From Streptomyces bathyalis (GTDB lineage: Bacteria > Actinomycetota > Actinomycetes > Streptomycetales > Streptomycetaceae), in assembly GCF_015910445.1 (NCBI RefSeq), contig NZ_CP048882.1, forward strand, positions 3,472,001-3,536,000: 64,000 nucleotides of DNA. The letters run 5' to 3'. Shown here one piece after another: positions 53,830-62,463 of the stretch; position 1 is the first letter of the stretch; each line of letters begins with the position of its first letter. The position numbers and the translations under genes are program-made. The notes beneath the pieces were generated by a model. That model ran no database searches. It saw only the letters and a list, made by a program, of their open reading frames with translations, and was not told where the DNA came from.

Positions 53830-53990
53830 AACAAGCCTCCAGGGGGCGCTGAAAGAACAGCGGGGAAAGCAGGATTCGGGCAGGCCCCTGTGTGAGAGGT
53901 GGCCGTCCAAGGTTCGGATCTTCATCCTGGTCCGGGCGTCCTGATGGCGTCCATTGGGAAGTTCCGCACCGTTCCGTTCGGAGAAACCAC

Positions 53991-54899
53991 ATGATCGATC
54001 CTCGGCTGCAGGCGTTGCGCGTTCTGCGTGCAGAAGGAACTGTCACCGCCACGGCGGCTGTCCTGCACCTCTCTCCACCCACGGTCTCGCAGCAGTTGCG
54101 TCAGCTGTCCGGCGAACTCGGCCTGAAACTCCTGGAACCCGTGGGCCGAAGGGTCCGGCTGACACCCGCCGCGCTCGCCCTGGTCGAGCACGTGGAGGTT
54201 ATGAACGCAGAATGGGAACGGGCCAACGGCGTCCTGGACTCCCACCGTGAGGGGGCCGCCGGCGTTCTGCGGATCACCGGCGTCGCCAGCGCGCTGGCCA
54301 CGGTGATCGCCCCCGCGGCACAGAGACTCTGCGAGCAGTTCCCGGGCATGGCCTGCCGACTCGACGAGCACCCCGACGAGGACCGCATCAGCCTGCTGCT
54401 CTCCCACCGAGTGGACATCGCCGTAGTGATCGCTACCTTCGACGTGTCCTCCACGGGAAGTGGCCTCGTCGAACACGACGTGCTGATCGAAGAACCCCAG
54501 GACCTGCTCGTACCCGACCACCACGCACTGGCCGGCCGTGAAACCGTGCGTCTGTCGGACACTGCTCAGGAGACCTGGATCCATGCCGGGGACCCCAGGG
54601 ACCAACACCCGGTCCTCCTGCATGCCGCAGCCGCCGCGGGGTTCACACCGCGAGTCACACACAGCGCGATCGACTGGACTGCTGTGGCCGCCCTTGTCGC
54701 CCACGGCCACGGAATATGTCTCGTCCCCCGGCAGGCCCCGCTCCCTCAGGGCCTGCCCCTCCGTCGCGTACCCTTGGCAGGCCCGACGGCCCCCGTCCGT
54801 CGGCTCCTGGCCTGTGTCCGGCCCGGCAGTAGGACACAGATCGCCATCGCGCGCGGCTTGGACGCGCTCCAGGACGCTGCCCTAAGGCTTGCCCCATAA
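53991..54899 (+). CDS. LysR-family regulator (LysG-like) with C-terminus altered by an insertion sequence
   Basis: 302 aa; GGAG stands 8 bases before ATG 53991. HTH: LQALRVLRAEGTVTATAAVL, HLSPPTVSQQLRQLSGELGL. Ligand domain from about residue 90. The last four residues (RLAP) and the stop codon TAA come from the left end of the IS5-family element at 54885. Removing the element and one TA copy restores a frame ending ...DAALAAASE followed by TGA, so the original protein was one residue longer. It is probably still functional. Expected to activate the divergent exporter gene. Confidence 0.88.
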   Translation: MIDPRLQALRVLRAEGTVTATAAVLHLSPPTVSQQLRQLSGELGLKLLEPVGRRVRLTPAALALVEHVEVMNAEWERANGVLDSHREGAAGVLRITGVASALATVIAPAAQRLCEQFPGMACRLDEHPDEDRISLLLSHRVDIAVVIATFDVSSTGSGLVEHDVLIEEPQDLLVPDHHALAGRETVRLSDTAQETWIHAGDPRDQHPVLLHAAAAAGFTPRVTHSAIDWTAVAALVAHGHGICLVPRQAPLPQGLPLRRVPLAGPTAPVRRLLACVRPGSRTQIAIARGLDALQDAALRLAP

Positions 54900-55762
54900 C
54901 GCCAGTTCACGGGTGAGATGATCTAGATATGGCTGGTGTGATCACCGCGTCGGAGTCGTCCTGGATAGCCCCGTTCACCGGGCTGAGCCCGCGCGGCTTC
55001 GGCAAGTTGATGACCGTGGTGCGGCGTGAGGTCCCCGACGAGCCGCGGCGCGGGCGGCCGTGGAGCCTGCCGTTGGAGAACCGGGTACTGCTGATCGCAG
55101 CGTACTGGCGCACCAACCTGACGCTGCGCCAACTCGCCCCGCTGTTCGGCGTCTCGAAGTTCTCTGCTGATCGGATCCTCGACCATGTCGGACCGAAGCT
55201 CGCGCTCCGGCCGCGGCAGCGGTTCGCGAAAGCCACCGTGCTGATCGTGGACGGCATCCTGGTGCCCACTCGCGACCATGCCCTGGCCGAGCAGTCGAAG
55301 AACTACCGCTACTCCACGAATCACCAGGTCGTCATTGATGCGGTCACCCGACTCGTCGTGGTCGTCGGCCGGCCGCTGCCCGGAAACCGTAACGACTGCA
55401 GGGCATGGGAGGAATCCGGCGCGAAGGGCGCCGTCGGCAGGACGATGACCATCGCGGACGGCGGCTATCCGGGCACCGGCCTGGTGATGCCGCACCGCCG
55501 CCGAGCAGGTGAAGAACTGACCGACTGGCAACGGGCGCACAACACCTCCCACAAGCAGGTCCGGGCGCGCGTCGAGCACGTCTTCGCCCGCATGAAGTGC
55601 TGGAAGACCCTGCGGGATTGCCGCCTCAAGGGCGACGGCGTCCATCACGCGATGCTCGGCATCGCCCGTCTTCACAACCTCAACCTCGCCGGATAGATGG
55701 CAGGCCCCCTCAACGTTCGACCGCACCCTGACCACATCGAAGATCATTTACGGGACAAGCCT
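54885..55762 (+). mobile_element. IS5-family insertion sequence, complete
   Basis: 878 bp. Terminal inverted repeats AGGCTTGCCCCATAA (left) and AGGCTTGTCCCGTAA (right, complement), 13 of 15 identical, flanked by the target duplication TA (54883-54884 and 55763-55764), as for the IS427-type group of IS5. It holds one intact transposase gene. Both ends and the open frame are intact, so it may be active and recent. Confidence 0.85.
54929..55696 (+). CDS. IS5-family DDE transposase
   Basis: 255 aa, unbroken. N-terminal HTH-like region (LRQLAPLFGVSKFSADRILD). Catalytic DDE: first Asp in VLIVDGILVPTRD, second in MTIADGGYPGTG, Glu in RVEHVFARMKCWKTLRDC. HARBI1/DDE_4-like. Sole gene of the element. 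Confidence 0.9.
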   Translation: MAGVITASESSWIAPFTGLSPRGFGKLMTVVRREVPDEPRRGRPWSLPLENRVLLIAAYWRTNLTLRQLAPLFGVSKFSADRILDHVGPKLALRPRQRFAKATVLIVDGILVPTRDHALAEQSKNYRYSTNHQVVIDAVTRLVVVVGRPLPGNRNDCRAWEESGAKGAVGRTMTIADGGYPGTGLVMPHRRRAGEELTDWQRAHNTSHKQVRARVEHVFARMKCWKTLRDCRLKGDGVHHAMLGIARLHNLNLAG

Positions 55763-56237
55763 TAGCAGCGGCAAGCGAATGACGTTCACCAAGGCCGGCG
55801 AGGCGGCTCTGAGCGAGTGGATACTCAGGAGGTCAACCCCCGCCACACTGACGGCAGTCTGACGGCAACGCCAACGGACGCCAGGGTAGGCAGGCAGCGG
55901 TACGTCACGACGTGTCAACGTTGGTCGTTCCTGCGAGAGATCATGGCTGTCCCAACCCATGGACGCGCCTGAAAAGCGGAGGGTCCGGTGAGTTGCTGTA
56001 CAACAGCGACCCCAACCACCAGGCGGACCACCAGCGTTCCCTGGCGTCCCTGCCTTCGAATACCCCGGGGCGCCTGCGGCTTCCTCTCTGTGATGGGGAC
56101 CCGGGCGCCGACTGCCCTCCGAAGTCTCTATGCCTCTGTGGCGATGCCTTTCGGCCACTCTTCCGACGCTCCTGATCCCCGGAGTTGCGGCTGAACCCGA
56201 CGAGAGTCAGTGTGTGAGGCACAGGGGGTAACGAAAG
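55763..56237. other. Gene-free stretch upstream of EACC1
   Basis: 475 bp. It begins with the displaced end of the LysR frame (GCA GCG GCA AGC GAA TGA). A 27-codon frame from ATG 55779 looks like a chance or remnant frame. The promoter of the EACC1-caspase pair should lie here; no clear operator was found. Confidence 0.45.
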
Positions 56238-56690
56238 ATGGATCTGACGTTGAGGCTGTCCGACGCTCAACAAGTCGAGAACCTCGGGCAGTTGTATGAC
56301 TGGCTACGCACGGAACGCGATTTGCGCACCTGTTCGGAGGTGTCGCTCGTTCCGGCCGACGGAGTTCCCGGCGAGATGAGTGCCGTCTTCGACTCGGTGC
56401 AGTTGGTCCTCGACTCGTCTTTTCAACTGGCGTCTCTCGCGGTCGGGATCGCTTCGTGGCGCAAGGCGTGCGAGCCGCGCTCGGCAGTGACGATCATCCA
56501 CCATGACACCGAGATCCGGCTGGAAACGACGGACCTGCACGACGCCGGCGCTGTGGTCGAGGCCCTGGAGCGTCTCCGCACCGCGCCGGGCACGAACCCG
56601 GACGCCCGTCAGGGACAGCGCGAGGAGGGAGCGGACGATGGAGCGGCGGAAGGCGAAGCAGACGGCGACGGGGGCGTGGGCGTCCGGTGA
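56238..56690 (+). CDS. Effector-associated constant component EACC1
   Basis: 150 aa; GGGGG about 9 bases before ATG 56238. Domain of about 115 residues: LTLRLSDAQQVENLGQLYDW, LRTCSEVSLVPADGVPGEM, a helix with LASLAVGIASWRKAC, then strand and helix ITIIHHDTEIRLETTD-like and AVVEALERL; followed by an acidic disordered tail. EACC1 is a constant core component of NTP-dependent conflict systems of actinobacteria and other multicellular bacteria, encoded beside variable effectors such as caspases, and is thought to link sensing to effector activation. It overlaps the caspase gene by 4 bp (GTGA), so synthesis is coupled. Confidence 0.87.
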   Translation: MDLTLRLSDAQQVENLGQLYDWLRTERDLRTCSEVSLVPADGVPGEMSAVFDSVQLVLDSSFQLASLAVGIASWRKACEPRSAVTIIHHDTEIRLETTDLHDAGAVVEALERLRTAPGTNPDARQGQREEGADDGAAEGEADGDGGVGVR

Positions 56691-58543
56691 CCCGCTTCCC
56701 CGACCCTCGGCGATCCGCAGCAGTCGTCGTCGGAGTCGGTGAGTACACGGACCTGCCGCGGCTGCCCGCCGTCGCCGGCAACCGCGCCGGACTGACGAAA
56801 GCCCTGGCAGATCCCGCCGTCTTGGGACTGCCCGCCGAGCGGTGCCATGTGGTGGCCGACCCGCCGACCTCGGCCGCCATGGTCGACCCCGTCATCCGCG
56901 CGGCATGCGAGGCCCCTGACACCCTGATCGTGTACTACGCGGGTCACGGGTTCGTCGACCACCGCGGAGAACTCTTCCTCACCCTGCCCGATTCGCAGAC
57001 CGCTCGGCGACACACCGCCGTGCCCTACGACTGGCTGCGCCAGGCGATCCTCGAGAACAGCAGGGCGCAGCGCCGGATCATGATCCTCGACTGCTGCTAC
57101 AGCGGACGCGCGCTCGAGGGCATGGCGCCCGCCACCTCGGCTTTGCCCGCAGCTGCCGGAGTCAACGGCACCTACCTGCTGACCTCCGCGGCCGAGAACG
57201 TCCAGGCCCTCTCTCCGAAGGACGAGGAGTGCACGGCCTTCACCGGTGAACTCCTCCGCGTCCTCGGCGAAGGTGTGCCCGATGGTCAGGCATTCCTGAC
57301 CCTGGACACGGTCTACGAGCGCGTGCGGGGCGCGCTGAAAGCCAGTGGCAAGCCCGAACCGCAGGTGCAGGACCGGGGCCGTATCGGCAATCTGCCCTTC
57401 GTACACAACCGACAGGGTGCCGGGGGCAGTTCACCAGATCCTCCCCCTCGGTGGCGCCCTTCGAGGCGCTTGAGCGCCGCTGCCGCCGTGGTTTTGGCGT
57501 TGGCTGTCGCGGCGCCCCTCGCGCACCGGTGGCTCGACCGTACCGACCCGGGCGCCTGTTCTCAGCACGCCTCTCTTCTCGGCTTCTCCGACCGGCTGGA
57601 TAAACAGGTGTCCGGACTGTCGTCCCTCGCGATGAACGGGTCCTCGCGAGCACTGGCCGTCTCGGACAGGACGAAGGGGAAGGAGGCGGCGAGACTCTAC
57701 GAGCTGTCGCTGGACCCTCCCGAGGTGCCGGGGGAGACACGGCTCGTCGACAGCACTGCTCTCCGGCTCGACAAGGACGAATCCTCCGGCTCCGAGCAGC
57801 TCGATCCTGAGGCGCTGGTACTGGAAGAGGGTGGGAAGACCGTTCTGGTCGCCTCCGAGCAAGGGGCGTCGGTGAGCCGCTTCGACCGGGAGAGCGGCCG
57901 TCGGCTGGACACTTTCGAGGTGCCGAAGGGCTCCCGCGCCGATGACGGCAGCGGAGAGGAGCACGGGTTCGAATCCATGGCCCTGAGCAAGGACGGCACG
58001 TCCCTCTATGTCGCTACGAAGGGTTCGACGCGGGACGGCGCCGGCGACAACAGGCCGCGGGTGCGTTTCCTAGTGTACAAGGGCAGCCCGGGAGGCCGGT
58101 ACAGCGTGGAGGGGGACTTCTACTACCACACCAGCACCGGCACCAAGCTCACGGACCTCACGACGACCGACAGCGGAGACCTACTCGCCCTCGAACGCGG
58201 CTACAGCAAAGACAAGGGGTACCAGGTGCGCGTCCACCGTCTCCCCCTGGACGGCACACGCAACAGCGGCAACGCCTCGGGACGGGCCCCTGCTGGGAAG
58301 CCGGCCGGCGGGTTCGGGAAGAGGAACTGGATGTTCAGCCTCCACCGCTGTCCCGATAAGGGAGCCCCGACACCGAAGAAGGGGCCGAATCCCCTGGCGC
58401 TCAACGTCGAAGGCATGGCGCTCGGGGCGAAGTTGAAAATGGGGGACCACAAGCGACGGCAGTTGCTCTACCTGGTCTCCGACGACACGACCCCCGCAAA
58501 GAAGAATTCCACCAGGCTCTACACGATCGCTCTCGATCTCTGA
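56687..58543 (+). CDS. Transmembrane caspase-like protease with extracytoplasmic phytase-like propeller
   Basis: 618 aa from GTG 56687. Residues 8 to about 235: C14 caspase fold with AVVVGVGEYTDLPRLPAVAG, catalytic His87 in YYAGHGF and Cys137 in LDCCYSG, both present. About 245-260: basic Pro/Arg-rich stretch. About 263-280: one membrane helix (AAAVVLALAVAAPLA). About 297-618: esterase-like phytase domain with its repeated blades SGLSSLAMNGS, LDPEALVLEE, GFESMALSKDG, KLTDLTTTDSGDLLALERG and VEGMALG...YLVSD. Positive residues before the helix put the caspase in the cytoplasm and the propeller outside. Probable death or cleavage effector controlled by an external signal and by EACC1. Confidence 0.88.
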   Translation: MTRFPDPRRSAAVVVGVGEYTDLPRLPAVAGNRAGLTKALADPAVLGLPAERCHVVADPPTSAAMVDPVIRAACEAPDTLIVYYAGHGFVDHRGELFLTLPDSQTARRHTAVPYDWLRQAILENSRAQRRIMILDCCYSGRALEGMAPATSALPAAAGVNGTYLLTSAAENVQALSPKDEECTAFTGELLRVLGEGVPDGQAFLTLDTVYERVRGALKASGKPEPQVQDRGRIGNLPFVHNRQGAGGSSPDPPPRWRPSRRLSAAAAVVLALAVAAPLAHRWLDRTDPGACSQHASLLGFSDRLDKQVSGLSSLAMNGSSRALAVSDRTKGKEAARLYELSLDPPEVPGETRLVDSTALRLDKDESSGSEQLDPEALVLEEGGKTVLVASEQGASVSRFDRESGRRLDTFEVPKGSRADDGSGEEHGFESMALSKDGTSLYVATKGSTRDGAGDNRPRVRFLVYKGSPGGRYSVEGDFYYHTSTGTKLTDLTTTDSGDLLALERGYSKDKGYQVRVHRLPLDGTRNSGNASGRAPAGKPAGGFGKRNWMFSLHRCPDKGAPTPKKGPNPLALNVEGMALGAKLKMGDHKRRQLLYLVSDDTTPAKKNSTRLYTIALDL

Positions 58544-58810
58544 GCATGCGCAAACGGCGGAGGACTTATCTCCCGACATGCGATCTTTCATGCGCGGCGA
58601 TGCATGAGGACTGCGACGGACGACACTTGGCCATCTCAGCACGGGACCTGGGGAGTTGCGATTCAGCGCAGCGATGGTCGTACGGGGGGGGCGCTGCGGC
58701 AGCAGCTGTCCTGGGCTCCGCACGACTACCGCACCAGATGTGCACTTGAAGAGGCCGTAAACCACGGTCAACGCGGGCGGGTCTGCTGCAGGTTTGGGTG
58801 ACAGGTTGGG

Positions 58811-59330
58811 TCACGCGGCGTGAAGTGCTGGTTTGGTCATGACGGCTTCGTATTCGATGGGGGTCAGGCGTCCGAGCGAGGTTTGTCGTCGGCGTCGGTG
58901 GCGACGACTGCGAGATGGGATCTCATGCGCTCATCGATGGAGTAGCCGACGATTCTCCTGCTGAAGGCATCCTTGACCGCACAGATACAACTTCCCCTCT
59001 GCTGTGCGGTGTTCGGTGATATCGGCGAGCCACAGCAGGTTCGGGGCCAACGGCGGTGAAATCGCGGCGCACGAGGTCGTCGTGCGGGGAGCACGAACAG
59101 CCCCTAGCCAACCCGCAGGCCGACCCTGGACCAGCCCCGCGGGCGCGGGGAGCTCGCGAGAGTGGAACGGGCCGGGGCGTCCGCGTGCACCTCGTCGTGG
59201 ATGTCCCAGCAGCATCGAACGCAGTTTCCGGGTCTCCTTCTGGAACCGGCGTTCTTCAGGCGTGTTCGCCGGGTGCGGAGTCGGCCTCTGCTTCTGCTGA
59301 CCACACGGCGCGTCCCGAGGCGGATTCCGG
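58811..59330 (-). pseudogene. IS3-family transposase (OrfB) remnant
   Basis: Minus strand, in pieces: NLLWLADITEHRTAEGKLYL with the first catalytic Asp, then in another frame AVKDAFSRRIVGYSIDERMR, then directly the C-terminal end TSLGRLTPIEYEAVMTKPAL and HAA stop at 58811. The roughly 70-100 residues with the remaining DDE residues are deleted, and at least two frameshifts separate the parts. Residues before 59130 are also degenerate. Non-functional. Confidence 0.8.
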
Positions 59331-59884
59331 CTCACGGACGATGCCGGGCCGCCTGAGCGGGTGCCGGGGACGCGTTGTGTACGTGCGTTGTCGTCATGGG
59401 CGCGATGATGCAGTACACATCGGGCAGTCGGCCCCGGAGCACATCGCGCACGCGGGGCCGGAGATTACCTCGGGGCGGGCTCGGGGCGGGCCGTGTCTTT
59501 CAGGGCCTGGGAGGCGATGTAGTAGTCGTGCTCTTCAGGGAGTTCGCTCGCGAAGAGAGCCGCGCGGACGGCGAGAGATGCCTCGCTTTCTCTTTGCGGA
59601 GGCGGGCGGACTCGGCGCGCTGCTCGTCGGTCAGATCCAGGCCCCGCGCATCGGGCCATCCTGCCGGATCGTGGCCACGGCCACACACGGTCCGGTCAAC
59701 ATGCCGTGGCGCCGGACAGCGCTCCCATGGTGGCGGCGTTTTCTCCTCTCGAGTCTGATCGCCTGACTCCCTTGCAAGGGCGCCGAGTTGAGCCTGTCAC
59801 CAGGGTGTTCAGCCTGCGTGAGAGCCAATGAACGCGGGTGCGTCGCCTTGCATTGAATAGTTCCTGTGTTCGATTCTTTGTTGT
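59331..59884. other. Gene-free or degenerate stretch
   Basis: Broken frames on the minus strand (59465-59686) contain LDLTDEQRAESARLRKEK and ASLAVRAALFASELPEEHDY in different phases, which looks like one frameshifted small gene of unknown family. Nothing else is recognised before the next promoter. Confidence 0.4.
59848..59877 (+). promoter_or_regulatory. Promoter with partial SOS-box of the ImuA-prime-like gene
   Basis: TTGCAT (59848-59853), 18-bp spacer, GATTCT (59872-59877), 7 bases to GTG 59885 (leaderless). TAGTTCCTGTGTTCGA (59858-59873) matches about 11 of 16 positions of the actinobacterial LexA box, with one perfect GTTCGA half. Confidence 0.35.
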
Positions 59885-60571
59885 GTGGGCACGGTAGGAG
59901 TCATCGAGGGGTCGTCGCTGCAGCAGGAGCCTTCCGGGTTCGGCGTCACAGCTGAGCTCGGTTCGCTGCTGCCGGGTGGCTGCCTGCGAGCTGGCACCAC
60001 CGTCAGTGCGGGCGGGGACATGCCGCTGCTGCTGGCGCTGGCGGGATGGGCCGCGGCCGAGGCCGGACCTTGGGCCGTGGTAGGCCTGCCGCAGCTGGGC
60101 GTGCTGGCCGCGCAGTCCATGGGCCTGGATGTGGGCGTGGGCATGTTCGTTGACCACCCCGGGAGGCACTGGCCGGAGGTGGTGGCCACGCTCGCTGAAG
60201 TGGTTCCGGTGCTGCTGCTCGGCGGATGCGGTCCAGCCACCGGGCGCACGGCACAACGTGTTGGTGCGGTACTGCGTCGCACCGGCACGGTCTTGCTGAC
60301 CGCCGGGGAGTGGGAGGGCGCCGATGTGCGCCTGGCGGTGACCCGGTCGCGGTGGGTGGGCGTAGGGGCCGGGCACGGGCTGCTGTGTGCCCGGCAGGTG
60401 GAGGTGACGGCGTCCGGCCGCGGAGCGGCCGGCGGCGCCCCCCGCACTGCTCGGTTGTGGCTGCCGGGTCCGGACGGGGGCACGGCGCGCCTCACGGACA
60501 CCGATGCCGCCGAACAGGCTGCCTCCGAGGCCACATCGGCGAGCCACGGTCCGCTGCGTGTCGTGCGGTGA
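59885..60571 (+). CDS. ImuA-prime/RecA-like protein
   Basis: 228 aa from GTG 59885. RecA-like but lacking a proper Walker A: ELGSLLPGGCLRAGTTVSAG, LLLALAGWAAAEAGPWAVVG, QLGVLAAQSMGLDVGVGMFV, then TARLWLPGPDGG near the end. In streptomycetes this type of protein is normally encoded just before a Y-family polymerase (ImuB) and DnaE2, the mutagenic translesion cassette. Neither is here; the next gene is a DUF5996 gene. So it is an orphan or a relic of a broken cassette. Confidence 0.72.
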   Translation: MGTVGVIEGSSLQQEPSGFGVTAELGSLLPGGCLRAGTTVSAGGDMPLLLALAGWAAAEAGPWAVVGLPQLGVLAAQSMGLDVGVGMFVDHPGRHWPEVVATLAEVVPVLLLGGCGPATGRTAQRVGAVLRRTGTVLLTAGEWEGADVRLAVTRSRWVGVGAGHGLLCARQVEVTASGRGAAGGAPRTARLWLPGPDGGTARLTDTDAAEQAASEATSASHGPLRVVR

Positions 60572-60825
60572 GGGTGATGACTGGCGCAGTTGATTGTTCG
60601 TGTCGCTGCATATTGCTCACGTGGAGCGCCCGTCTCGGATCTTGGAGCTATCCAGGGCCGAGGTGGACTGCGCTCTTCGCGGCGAGTGGCGTGGCCCGGG
60701 CTCGCGGCGGACAATTCTGACGATGATGCATGTTCCGGGCTGGTGTTGTCGCCTGGTCCCGCGTGTGGCCGCCGCTGGCGGCCACAAGGGGGCAGCACTA
60801 GCGAGGAGACGGAGGGCCCGCAGTT

Positions 60826-61779
60826 ATGCCCCGCAGCCAGCAGCTTCGATTGTCCGGTATCGAGGACTGGCCGAGGGCGCCCTTGGAGGAGTGGGCCGAG
60901 ACGCGGGACACCTTGCATATGTGGGCCCAGATCGTGGGCAAGGTCCGGTTGGCGCAGGCGCCGATGGTCAACCACTGGTGGCAGGTGCCGCTGTATGTGT
61001 CGACGCGGGGGTTGACGACCTCGGCCATTCCGTATGGCGAGGGCACCTTCGAGATGGAGTTCGACTTCTGCGACCACCACCTGCATGTGCGGGCCAGCGA
61101 CGGAGGGGAACGAAGGATCGCTCTGGAGGCCAAGTCCGTCGCCGTCTTCTATGACGAGACCTTGGCTGCCCTGGATGCGCTCGGCATCGAGGTGGCGATT
61201 CGGCCGATGCCCGTCGAGGTCGAGTCCGCCATCCCGTTTCCGGATGACACCGGGCACGCCTCGTACCGGCCGGACCACGTCCGCCGCTTTTGGGGGCAGC
61301 TCACTTCTGCGCAGCGGGTGCTTGCCGAGTTCCGGTCCAGGTTCATCGGGAAGGTCAGCCCGGTGCACTTCTTCTGGGGGTCCATGGACCTCGCGGTCAC
61401 CCGATTCTCCGGACGGCCCGCCCCGCCGCACCCGGGCGGCGCGCCGCATCTTGCCGACTGGATCATGGTCGAGGCGTACTCGCACGAGCTGTCCAGCTGC
61501 GGCTTCTGGCCCGGCGGATCGGCCGAGGGCACCTTCTACTCCTACGCCTACCCGGAGCCCGCGGGCTACGCCCAGCACCCGGTGCGGCCCACGGCTGCCG
61601 CATACAACGCGGATGTCGGCGAGTTCCTGCTTCCCTACGAAGCCGTACGCACATCCCCCGACCCCGACCAGGCGCTGCTGGAGTTCCTGCAGAGCAGTTA
61701 CGAGGCCGCCGCCCAGAACGCGCGGTGGGACCGCGACGCCCTGGAGGACCGGCCCGAGCGGCGCGCCGCGCCGCGCTGA
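60826..61779 (+). CDS. DUF5996-family protein
   Basis: 317 aa; GGAGGG about 10 bases before ATG 60826. Typical family pattern: TRDTLHMWAQIVGKVRLAQA near residue 27, MVNHWWQVPLYVSTRGLTTS, EMEFDFCDHHLHVRASDG, VHFFWGSMDLAVTRFSGR, and VEAYSHELSSCGFWPGG with GTFYSYAYPEP. Many conserved His/Trp residues suggest a metal-dependent enzyme, but no reaction is known. Cytosolic, single gene. Confidence 0.87.
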   Translation: MPRSQQLRLSGIEDWPRAPLEEWAETRDTLHMWAQIVGKVRLAQAPMVNHWWQVPLYVSTRGLTTSAIPYGEGTFEMEFDFCDHHLHVRASDGGERRIALEAKSVAVFYDETLAALDALGIEVAIRPMPVEVESAIPFPDDTGHASYRPDHVRRFWGQLTSAQRVLAEFRSRFIGKVSPVHFFWGSMDLAVTRFSGRPAPPHPGGAPHLADWIMVEAYSHELSSCGFWPGGSAEGTFYSYAYPEPAGYAQHPVRPTAAAYNADVGEFLLPYEAVRTSPDPDQALLEFLQSSYEAAAQNARWDRDALEDRPERRAAPR

Positions 61780-61821
61780 CCGCATCAGGCGTAGCAGTTC
61801 CACCGCGAGGGAGACACCGGC

Positions 61822-62463
61822 ATGGGTGAGCAGAACACCGATCCCAGGGCGCTGGTAGGCGGGCTGTCCTGTGCTGACCTGGTCGATGCGATGGCCCGCC
61901 ACCATGGGCACCGGGCGCACATCCTGAGCCTGGTCAGCCCCACTCCCGGACGCTCGCTGTTCGGGCCGGCAGTGACGATCGCCTACCTGCCCTACCGTGA
62001 CGACTTCACCGAGACCAACACGCTGGGATTCGAGGGCTTGTTCCGTCGCGCTGTGGGGGACTCTCCGCGAGGCAAGGTGCTGGTCCTCTCCAGCGGCGGC
62101 TACCCGGACGCCTCGCACGGCGGCGGCACCAAGCTGTCCAGCGTGCACGATCTCGGATTGGCGGGCGTGCTCACAGACGGCCGGCTACGCGACTTCGGTG
62201 AACTCGCCTCCTACGACTTCTCGACCTGGTGCGTCGGCGAAGCCACTCGCTGGGGCGGCGACACCGTCGCCCCCACAGCGGTCAACGTCCCCGTCGAAGT
62301 CGGCGGCGTCTGCGTCACCCCCGGCGACTACGTCTACGCCGACAGCTCCGGCGCCGTCGTCATCCCCGCCCACAGCCTCCCCGACGTCGCGGCCGAAGCC
62401 CGCCGTGTCGAGGCAGAGGACAAGGCATCCCTGTCCCAGATGCGTACGAAGGACCTCCCGTAA
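61822..62463 (+). CDS. RraA-family protein (HMG/CHA aldolase-like)
   Basis: 213 aa. RraA fold: LSCADLVDAMARHHGHRAHI, FGPAVTIAYLPYRDD, the core motif GLAGVLTDGRLRDFGELASY (G-x2-T-D-G-x-x-R-D), and VTPGDYVYADSSGAVVIPAH. True RraA inhibits RNase E; most homologues with the same Asp/Arg residues are divalent-metal aldolases for 4-hydroxy-4-methyl-2-oxoglutarate or similar. The SDR downstream supports a catabolic role. A Gly-rich loop (SSGGYPDASHGGGT) differs from E. coli RraA. Confidence 0.85.
   Translation: MGEQNTDPRALVGGLSCADLVDAMARHHGHRAHILSLVSPTPGRSLFGPAVTIAYLPYRDDFTETNTLGFEGLFRRAVGDSPRGKVLVLSSGGYPDASHGGGTKLSSVHDLGLAGVLTDGRLRDFGELASYDFSTWCVGEATRWGGDTVAPTAVNVPVEVGGVCVTPGDYVYADSSGAVVIPAHSLPDVAAEARRVEAEDKASLSQMRTKDLP

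Noticed and set aside
55779..55862. 27-codon frame (MTFTKAGEAALSEW...) after the IS5 element, possibly a nuclease remnant
   Set aside because: Too short to assign, and it overlaps the displaced end of the LysR frame.
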